A stretch of DNA of 64,000 nucleotides, from assembly GCF_900497595.1 (NCBI RefSeq), contig NZ_UFQO01000004.1:209884-273883 (forward strand), read 5' to 3'. A program made the position numbers and the translations under genes. The notes below the pieces were generated by a model. That model worked only from the letters and a program-made list of their open reading frames with translations. It was not told where the DNA came from and ran no database searches. Source of the DNA: Treponema pectinovorum. Lineage in GTDB: Bacteria; Spirochaetota; Spirochaetia; Treponematales; Treponemataceae. Numbering within the stretch: the first letter of the stretch is position 1; every line of letters starts with the position of its first letter. Below are positions 58,600 to 64,000 of this stretch, piece by piece.

Positions 58600-59739
58600 A
58601 TGGACACAGTTGTTATTGAGCAGTACATAGACGATTTAATGACAAAATCTACTGCGGAATTTCCTATATGGAATATTGAAAAAGCAAGGGCTGGTAAAAA
58701 ATCCGGCTGGGATTACATAGACGGCTGTATGATTATGGCTCTGCTTGAAATTTATAATACGAGTGGTGATGAAAAATACCTGAAATTTGCAGATTATTAC
58801 GAAGATTACAGAATTGCAGACGATGGTTCTATCGACGGCTATAGCAAAGATACTTGGAATTGCGATGAAATAAATGGCGGTAAAAATCTCTTTACGCTTT
58901 ATCGCCTAACTAAAAAGGAAAAATATAAAAAAGCTCTTGATAAACTTTTTGAGCAGGTAAAAGAACAGCCGCGCACAAAAGAAGGAAATTTCTGGCACAA
59001 GGCGATATATCCAAATCAGGTTTGGCTTGACGGTCTTTATATGGTTCAGCCTTTTTATATGGAATATGAAAAACTCTTTGATAACTCAAAAAATATTGAC
59101 GATATATACAATCAGTTTTTTAACGTTTATAAGATAATGCGAGATAAAAAGACAGGTCTTTACTATCACGGTTACGACAGTTCAAAAAGCATCTTTTGGG
59201 CGGACAAAAACACAGGCTTGAGCAAGAATTTCTGGCTTCGTTCGATTGGTTGGTTTAGCATGGCCTTGCTGGATACTCTCAATTTAGCGCCAGATAGAGA
59301 AAGCGAAAACTGGAAAAAATTAAAATCGATTTTTTTGGAATTATGCGAAAGCATGTTGCTTTTTCAGGATGAAAGCGGAATGTGGCATCAGATTCCAAAT
59401 CTTTGCGACGGAAAGAAAAATTATCTTGAGACTTCTGGTTCTGCAATTTTTGCATATTCGCTTTTAAAAGGTTTTAGAACAGGAATTTTAGACGATAAAA
59501 AATTCAGGCAGGCAGGAATAAAAGCCTTTGAAGGAATTTGCAATCGCTATTTGAATACGAATTCGGGCAAATTGAGCCTTGGTGGAATCTGCCTTGTTGC
59601 AGGTTTAGGCCCTGAAAAAGACACTCGTCGTGACGGCAGCTATGAATACTACATGAGCGAGCCTATCGTGCAGGATGATGCAAAAGGCGTTGGCCCTTTT
59701 ATTCTGGCTTACAACGAATATAAACAGATAAAAAAATGA
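58600..59739 (+). CDS. Glycoside hydrolase family 88/105 (unsaturated rhamnogalacturonyl/glucuronyl hydrolase)
   Basis: 379 residues forming an (alpha/alpha)6 barrel. GH105 marks: WDYIDGCMIMALLEIY with the catalytic Asp, NQVWLDGLYMVQPFYMEY with a second Asp, and FWLRSIGWFSMALLD, the R-x-x-GW segment. There is no signal peptide, so it acts in the cytosol on unsaturated di- or oligosaccharides released from pectin or similar polysaccharides. It is the only carbohydrate-breakdown gene of this type here. AGAGGT precedes the ATG. Its end overlaps the phosphodiesterase start by 4 bp. Confidence 0.88.
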   Translation: MDTVVIEQYIDDLMTKSTAEFPIWNIEKARAGKKSGWDYIDGCMIMALLEIYNTSGDEKYLKFADYYEDYRIADDGSIDGYSKDTWNCDEINGGKNLFTLYRLTKKEKYKKALDKLFEQVKEQPRTKEGNFWHKAIYPNQVWLDGLYMVQPFYMEYEKLFDNSKNIDDIYNQFFNVYKIMRDKKTGLYYHGYDSSKSIFWADKNTGLSKNFWLRSIGWFSMALLDTLNLAPDRESENWKKLKSIFLELCESMLLFQDESGMWHQIPNLCDGKKNYLETSGSAIFAYSLLKGFRTGILDDKKFRQAGIKAFEGICNRYLNTNSGKLSLGGICLVAGLGPEKDTRRDGSYEYYMSEPIVQDDAKGVGPFILAYNEYKQIKK

Positions 59740-60293
59740 AATATTTAGTGGTTTCCGATATTCATGGCAGCGAAGAATCTCTTGCGAAGGTTTTTAAAAA
59801 TTTTCAAAGCGAAGTTGATTTTATAATACTCTGCGGTGATTATCTGAATCACGGACCTAGAAATCCTCTTCCAGAAGGGTGGAATCCTAAGGGTGTCGCC
59901 GCAATTTTAAATGAGCATAAAAATCGAGTAATTGCTGTTCGTGGAAATTGCGACTCTGAAGTTGACGAAATGGTGCTGGAATTTCCTTGCCTTGCTTCTT
60001 ATACGAATATTTTGGATTGTGGAAAAAGGATTTTTGTTCATCATGGACATCTTTATGAAAGGCAAAAACTTGAATCCTGGCTTACAAAAGGAACTTTAAT
60101 AATAAGTGGGCATACGCACATTACTGTTTTGGAAGAAAGCAATGGATTTTTTTATTTAAATCCTGGTTCTATAAGCTTACCAAAATGCGAAGATGGGAAA
60201 ACTTGTGCTACTGTAGAAATTGACTCCCAAAAAAATGTAAAGGTTTCTTTATATACGATAGAAAAAACACTTTTACGCGAACTTTCTTTTTAA
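59736..60293 (+). CDS. Metallophosphoesterase, YfcE/MJ0936 type
   Basis: 185 residues with the calcineurin-like metal set: VVSDIHGSEES, LCGDYLNHG, VRGNCDSEVD, HHGH and SGHTHI. YfcE-type enzymes hydrolyse phosphodiesters in vitro; the natural substrate is unknown. A 4-bp overlap with the GH105 gene implies co-translation, though a biochemical link is not obvious. Confidence 0.9.
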   Translation: MKYLVVSDIHGSEESLAKVFKNFQSEVDFIILCGDYLNHGPRNPLPEGWNPKGVAAILNEHKNRVIAVRGNCDSEVDEMVLEFPCLASYTNILDCGKRIFVHHGHLYERQKLESWLTKGTLIISGHTHITVLEESNGFFYLNPGSISLPKCEDGKTCATVEIDSQKNVKVSLYTIEKTLLRELSF

Positions 60294-60304
60294 GATTTTA
60301 GCAA

Positions 60305-60447
60305 ACTGTCGACATAATTTGTAGGTCGCACATCCATGTGCGACAAACGGCAGTGATTGGAGGGGCGCCGCAGGCGTTGGCGTAGCCAATGCAGTGAAAG
60401 CGGAACCCCGAAAAGCACGGTTTTTGCGATTAGCAAAAAGCCGCCAT
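60305..60447 (-). repeat. Mosaic palindromic repeat, copy B
   Basis: On the plus strand GTAG (60321-60324) directly precedes the palindrome GTCGCACA-TCCA-TGTGCGAC (60325-60344), then CGGCAGTGATTGGAGGGGCG, a GC-rich part and a GCACGGTTTTTGC...GCAAAAAGC stem. On the minus strand the loop reads TGGA within ACATGGATGT. Hairpins 2 and 3 of the other copies are truncated here (GTCGACAGTTTGC only). It fills the gap between convergent genes. Confidence 0.7.
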
Positions 60448-60460
60448 CATAAATAATAAT

Positions 60461-62131
60461 CTATTTTTTACCTTGGTCTTTTTCTCGTATTTCGACGCGA
60501 CGAATCTTTCCAGAGATAGTCTTTGGCAGTTCGTCTACAAAATCTATTATTCTTGGATGCTTGTAGGTCGCCGTTTTGCTCTTCATAAATTCAAAAATTT
60601 TAAGTTCAAGCTGTTTGGATTTTTCAAAACCTTTATTTAAAACAACAGATGCTTTTATGACCTGTCCTCGCTTATCGTCTGGAACGCCTGTAACCGCACA
60701 TTCGAGAATTGCAGGATGCATCAAAAGCACGCTTTCAACTTCAAAAGGGCTTACTCTATATCCAGAAGTTTTTATTACATCGTCGCTACGGCCAGAAAAC
60801 CAAATGTAGCCATCTTCATCGTAACTTGCAACATCGCCAGTGTTATAAACTCCGTTTGCAAAAGCCTTTTTTGTCTGCTCTGGATTTTTGTAGTAGCCGG
60901 TGAAAAGTCCATGCGGATGTTCTTTTTCGAGGCGAATTATGATAGAGCCATTTTCGTTAGGTGCACATTCTGAACCGTCTGGACGCACAATTTGTATGTC
61001 ATAGCCTGGTGCGGGTTTTCCCATTGAACCAGGTTTTATTTCCATTCCAGGAAAGTTTCCAATCATAACGGTTGCTTCTGTCTGACCAAAAGCTTCGTAC
61101 ATTTTGAGCCCTGTAGATTCGTAAACTTTATTAAAAAGTTCTGGAGTCAACGCTTCTCCTGCTGTTACGAGATATTTTAAAGATGAAATATCGTATTTGT
61201 TTATGTCTGCTTTTACTAAAAATCTGTATGTCGTTGGAGGTGCACAGAATGTTGTTACATGATATTTTGAAATTACAGCCATCATTTTTGAAGGCGAAAA
61301 ACTTACCATGTCGTATGCCATAACAGCAGTTCCGCAAATCCATTGCCCGTAGAGTTTTCCCCATACGGCTTTTGCCCAACCAGTTTCTGCAACAGAAAGA
61401 TGAAGTCCGTCGTCTATTACATTTTGCCAGTATTTTGCTGTTACTATATGACCAAGCGGATATGTAAAATCGTGCTGAACCATTTTTGGACTTCCGCTAG
61501 TGCCAGAAGTAAAATACAAGAGCATTGTGTCGCTGTTTTTAATTTCATCTTCGCCCTTAGGTCGAGCAAAACTGTCTGACATGAGATTTAGCTCATCGTA
61601 AAAACTTTCCCAGCCAGAACGATTTTTACCAATCGTTATTAGAGTCAATTTTTTGGCTGCTTCTTTGCAAGCTTCTTCAACTCTTTCCTGAACAACTTCA
61701 TCATCGTAAGTTACAACGGTTTTTATCCCTGCAGCATTTATGCGATATTCAATATCCTTTGCCGTAAGTTGATTTGTTGCTGGAACTGCGATTGCCCCAA
61801 TCTTGTGCAAAGCCATAGTCAAAAACCAGAATTCAAATCGCCTTCTCAATATAAGAAGAACTCTGTCGCCTTTTTTTATGCCGTGTTTTACAAGGTAGTT
61901 TGCAGTCTGCGATGATTTTTTAGAAATATCTCCAAAAGTAAAGATTTTTTCTTCGCCACTGTCATCGCACCACACGAGTGCTTTTTTTTGCGGTTCTAAT
62001 TCGGCATACCTATCTACAATGTCGTATGCAAAGTTAAAATTTTGGGGAACCGCTATTTTAAAATTGTTTTTAAAATCTTCATAATCTGCAAATTCAGTTT
62101 TGTTTAGAACATAATCTTTTAAAAAGTTCAT
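60461..62131 (-). CDS. Acyl-CoA/acetyl-CoA synthetase-like AMP-binding enzyme
   Basis: 556 residues of the ACSM/medium-chain branch. YFTSGTSGSPKMVQH forms the P-loop, EAFGQTEATVMIGNFPG lies in the middle, YNTGDVASYDEDGYIWFSGRSDDVIKTSGYRVSPFEVE (in parts) covers the hinge, and KTISGKIRR near the C-terminus carries the acetylatable catalytic Lys. Relatives activate butyrate, other short or medium acids, or aryl acids. AAGGAATT precedes the ATG. It is a single gene, unlike the FadD-like enzyme at 38-39.6 kb in sequence type. Confidence 0.88.
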   Translation of the reverse strand: MNFLKDYVLNKTEFADYEDFKNNFKIAVPQNFNFAYDIVDRYAELEPQKKALVWCDDSGEEKIFTFGDISKKSSQTANYLVKHGIKKGDRVLLILRRRFEFWFLTMALHKIGAIAVPATNQLTAKDIEYRINAAGIKTVVTYDDEVVQERVEEACKEAAKKLTLITIGKNRSGWESFYDELNLMSDSFARPKGEDEIKNSDTMLLYFTSGTSGSPKMVQHDFTYPLGHIVTAKYWQNVIDDGLHLSVAETGWAKAVWGKLYGQWICGTAVMAYDMVSFSPSKMMAVISKYHVTTFCAPPTTYRFLVKADINKYDISSLKYLVTAGEALTPELFNKVYESTGLKMYEAFGQTEATVMIGNFPGMEIKPGSMGKPAPGYDIQIVRPDGSECAPNENGSIIIRLEKEHPHGLFTGYYKNPEQTKKAFANGVYNTGDVASYDEDGYIWFSGRSDDVIKTSGYRVSPFEVESVLLMHPAILECAVTGVPDDKRGQVIKASVVLNKGFEKSKQLELKIFEFMKSKTATYKHPRIIDFVDELPKTISGKIRRVEIREKDQGKK

Positions 62132-62193
62132 TTTTTAATTCCTTTTGATGCAATAGATGCAATAAATTTAATTCCTATATCTGTAGACACAAC

Positions 62194-62222
62194 AAAAATA
62201 AAAAGGTTGCATAAAAATGCAA
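62194..62222 (-). terminator. Alarmone synthetase terminator
   Basis: Minus strand: TTGCAT-TTTT-ATGCAA (62207-62222) followed by CCTTTTTATTTTTG, just past the stop codon of the gene at 62235. Confidence 0.6.
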
Positions 62223-62234
62223 AAACTTAAATTT

Positions 62235-62918
62235 TTAATCCATGTGCTGCAATTCTATCGCAATTTCTTCCATTTCTCTATCAGTCATCGCAATCGTTTC
62301 TGCAACTCTATAGAGTTCTCTTCGAACGCTTTCTGGAACTTTTGTTGAAGTTTTATAATGGAGTTGATGTTCAAGGCTTGCCCAAAAATCCATTGCAATC
62401 GTTCTGAGTTGAATTTCAACTTTTACTTCGTGAGAATTTTCAGAAAGATATACAGGAATTTCAATAACGAGGTGCAAACTTCTGTAACCGCTTTCTTTAG
62501 GTTCTTTTATATAGTCTTTTTCTTTTATCAATTTTATGTCTGGTTGTTTTAAAAGGCTTTCTCTGACTCTGTATATGTCAGAAATAAAAGGGCAGACAAC
62601 TCTGACGCCGGCAATATCGTTTAAGTTTTGAGTCATCGCTTCAAAACTCATCGGAAGATTTTTCTTTTCTAGTTTTTTAGAAATGCTCTGCGGAGATTTT
62701 ATCCTTGACTTTAAGCTTTCAATCGGATTTCTCCGCCCGGAAACTTTGTTTTCCTTGTTCAAAATGTCGAGTTTTGTCTCAATTTGTTTTGTGGCACTTT
62801 CGTAAATCATCATTATCTGCTGAAACTCAAACGCCATCTTGTAAAAATCTTCAGGATTGGATAGAGATTTTTCAATTAATTTAGGAAAGTTGTTATCGTT
62901 AGATTCTTTTGAATTCAA
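62235..62918 (-). CDS. Small (p)ppGpp synthetase, RelQ/RelP type
   Basis: 227 residues with a single synthetase domain: RIKSPQSISKKLEKK at the ATP site, NDIAGVRVVCPFISDIYRV with the catalytic Asp region, KEPKESGYRSLHLVIEIP for GTP, and VEIQLRTIAMDFWASLEHQLHYK (in parts). No hydrolase, TGS or ACT domains are present, so it is a small alarmone synthetase rather than RelA/SpoT. It starts at TTG 62918 with AAGGA about 12 nt upstream. The C-terminal helix probably mediates oligomerisation. Confidence 0.9.
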   Translation of the reverse strand: MNSKESNDNNFPKLIEKSLSNPEDFYKMAFEFQQIMMIYESATKQIETKLDILNKENKVSGRRNPIESLKSRIKSPQSISKKLEKKNLPMSFEAMTQNLNDIAGVRVVCPFISDIYRVRESLLKQPDIKLIKEKDYIKEPKESGYRSLHLVIEIPVYLSENSHEVKVEIQLRTIAMDFWASLEHQLHYKTSTKVPESVRRELYRVAETIAMTDREMEEIAIELQHMD

Positions 62919-62959
62919 TTTTGTTTGTCCTTAAAAATCATCTTTATCTTCCACTATAA

Positions 62960-63365
62960 ATAAAAAAGGGCGGCTTTTGCTACACATAGTTTCGCAAAAT
63001 CGGGCTTTGCGTGGTTTCGCTAACGCTCCATCGTCCTCGTCGCTTTGCTCCTGCGGTCGACGGCTTCGCCGCCCCTCCAATCCCTGCCGCATTTGTCGTA
63101 CACGGATGTACACCTACAATCGATGTCGACAGTTTCCGTGAGGAAACTGTCTGTCAAATAAAATCACGGAAGATTTTATTTGAACACAATCCTTGCCGAT
63201 GGAAGCTCGCATGTGGGTAGCGGGGCTACAAGTAGACCTTGCCGCATTATCGCACAGGAGGTGCGACCTACAAGCAATGTTGACAATTTTGTAAAAAACT
63301 GTCGCTTAAAGAAAAGCAAGGAAGCTTTTCTTTAAGGATAATCCCTGCCGCAAAAGTATAAATGC
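62960..63365 (+). repeat. Mosaic palindromic repeats, copies C and D in tandem
   Basis: Copy C: GC-rich part with GCCCCTCCAATCCCTGCCGC, hairpin 1 GTACA-CGGA-TGTAC (63098-63111), CCTACAA, hairpin 2 GACAGTTTCC-GTGA-GGAAACTGTC (63128-63151), hairpin 3 with a 12-bp stem and loop ACGGAA (63154-63183). Copy D: hairpin 1 TCGCAC-AGGAG-GTGCGA (63250-63266), CCTACAA, a weaker hairpin 2 (63282-63303), hairpin 3 with a perfect 13-bp stem and loop AAGGAA (63305-63336), then CCCTGCCGC. The 1.1 kb from 62919 to the end has no protein gene. Confidence 0.75.
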
Positions 63366-63479
63366 CATTCGTATAAATATAGTTACAAAAATGACTTTAC
63401 AGCAATAAAATATGCAATTCTATTTAAAAAGTTAAAATTAAGTTTTTTATTTTATTTTTTTTATAGAAAACAAACACTC

Positions 63480-63835
63480 AAAACGAACCGCAAAAAAACT
63501 CACAATAAAAATCACATCAAAAAACAGAATCTCAAAAAGAAATCATCAACTTTACACACACAACATTTTCAAAAAAAAGACATCTACAAACAAAACAACA
63601 ACACTGCGCATACAATTCTTTTCAAAAAAACATCTCGTCCAAAACCAATCGTCAAACTTCGCCTGCAAAACCTCGTCTAAACAAAACAACAACACCGCAT
63701 ATACAATTCTTGTCATAAAAAAAACATCTCGTCATAAAAAACATCAAATACCGCTCACACAACATTTTCAAAAGAAAGAAGAATCAAAACGAAAAATAAA
63801 GTAAATAAAAAAAATATTTGAAAAAGAAGAAAAAA
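63480..63835. repeat. A-tract-rich degenerate repeats upstream of the rRNA promoter
   Basis: Four related units of the type CA-ACAA-ATTTTCAAAAAAA-CATCT lie near 63556, 63605, 63699 and 63752. The clearest pair, ACAAAACAACAACAC...CATCTCGTC, starts at about 63590 and 63681, 91 bp apart. Runs of A recur about every 10 bp in places, so intrinsic bending is likely. It could work as an extended UP element. Confidence 0.45.
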
Positions 63836-63860
63836 AAAGGGGAAAAGGAAGAGGAAAGTA

Positions 63861-63890
63861 TTGACAAAAGAGAAAGGAGGGTGATATAGT
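63861..63890 (+). promoter_or_regulatory. Strong promoter, probably of an rRNA operon
   Basis: Perfect TTGACA (63861-63866), 18-nt spacer, TATAGT (63885-63890). It is the best -35 in the window, preceded by a purine-only A-rich block. GTGATATAGTCATTC and the following leader are typical of rrn promoters. Confidence 0.75.
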
Positions 63891-63897
63891 CATTCTC

Positions 63898-64000
63898 ACC
63901 CGCTACAAACACTAGCGGCCAGTTCTTTGAAAAGAAAATTAGTGAAGGAAAAAAGACAAGACAAAGCACTAAAAGAAAGGCAAAGAAATGAGTTTTTCTT
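63898..64000 (+). ncRNA. Leader of a 16S rRNA transcript (16S itself beyond the window)
   Basis: Contains CCGCTACAAACACTAGCGG, a short stem (CCGCTA...TAGCGG), and AGTTCTTTGAAAAG, a boxA/leader-like sequence often found before 16S genes. The mature 16S start (AGAGTTTGATC) has not been reached, so this is inferred from the leader and promoter only. Confidence 0.5.

Noticed and set aside
60294..60460. Small coding gene in the spacer with repeat copy B
   Set aside because: Palindromic repeat sequence explains the open frames; no ribosome site or protein-like composition.
1..64000. CRISPR arrays and tRNA genes
   Set aside because: No regularly spaced identical repeats and no cloverleaf with a GGTTCGAATCC-type T arm were seen; the attC sites are irregularly spaced and differ in length.

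Overview
The window reads as chromosomal DNA of a low-GC spirochaete close to Treponema. The support is a T. pallidum-type chemotaxis operon (cheA, a large cheW carrying a CheR-like half, cheX, cheY), a DUF5312-like protein, lipoproteins and outer-membrane-type proteins, a dapL-type lysine pathway and a Pgi N-terminus of spirochaete type. Genus-level placement is inferred; no 16S is inside the window, although it ends in what looks like the leader of an rRNA operon.

Layout. 1-6.9 kb, minus strand: the 5' end of pgi, then a SUF iron-sulfur operon transcribed sufC-sufB-sufD-sufS, followed by a cation-efflux gene and sufU. 7.1-10.4 kb: a DMT-type permease, then a NusG-domain-II protein, a Gx/ECF-type membrane protein and the flavinyl transferase ApbE, which together resemble part of a flavin-based electron-transfer locus. 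10.5-14.2 kb: malQ, a split chromate-type transporter and deoD.

14.2-23.8 kb is an accessory island. Five attC-type recombination sites (16162-16224, 16870-16935, 19596-19658, 20361-20516, 21570-21713) punctuate a set of unrelated, AT-rich genes. This is a gene-cassette array of the chromosomal-integron kind, with no integrase in view. Cargo: an Mrr-like nuclease beside a decayed methyltransferase; an unknown protein; an overlapping methyltransferase plus PD-(D/E)XK nuclease pair; a membrane protein; a divergent HxlR/SnoaL pair; and, beyond the last clear attC, three genes broken mostly at short homopolymer or dinucleotide runs.

23.9-63 kb is core metabolism: sugar nucleotidyltransferase, YhhQ transporter, thrA, an unusual DAHP synthase-prephenate dehydratase fusion, ilvN, a lipoprotein with an HExxH motif, an MBL-fold/pentapeptide pair, murI, icd, an acyl-CoA ligase, a two-component system, dapL, the chemotaxis operon, cimA, pyrE, cdd, leuB, pgeF, argS, a GH105 hydrolase, a phosphodiesterase, a second acyl-CoA ligase and a small alarmone synthetase. 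cimA, leuB, ilvN, thrA and dapL together suggest biosynthesis of aspartate-family and branched-chain amino acids, with isoleucine made through citramalate. The last kilobase holds repeats, an A-tract-rich segment and a strong promoter for the expected 16S rRNA.

Two patterns cut across the window. First, many genes have a -10 hexamer ending 6-8 nt before the start codon and no Shine-Dalgarno, which predicts leaderless mRNAs. Second, a dispersed intergenic repeat family (about 25.8, 60.3, 63.1 and 63.3 kb) carries GTAG-flanked palindromes like REP elements, followed in three copies by a hairpin whose stem sequence changes while its ANGGAA loop stays.
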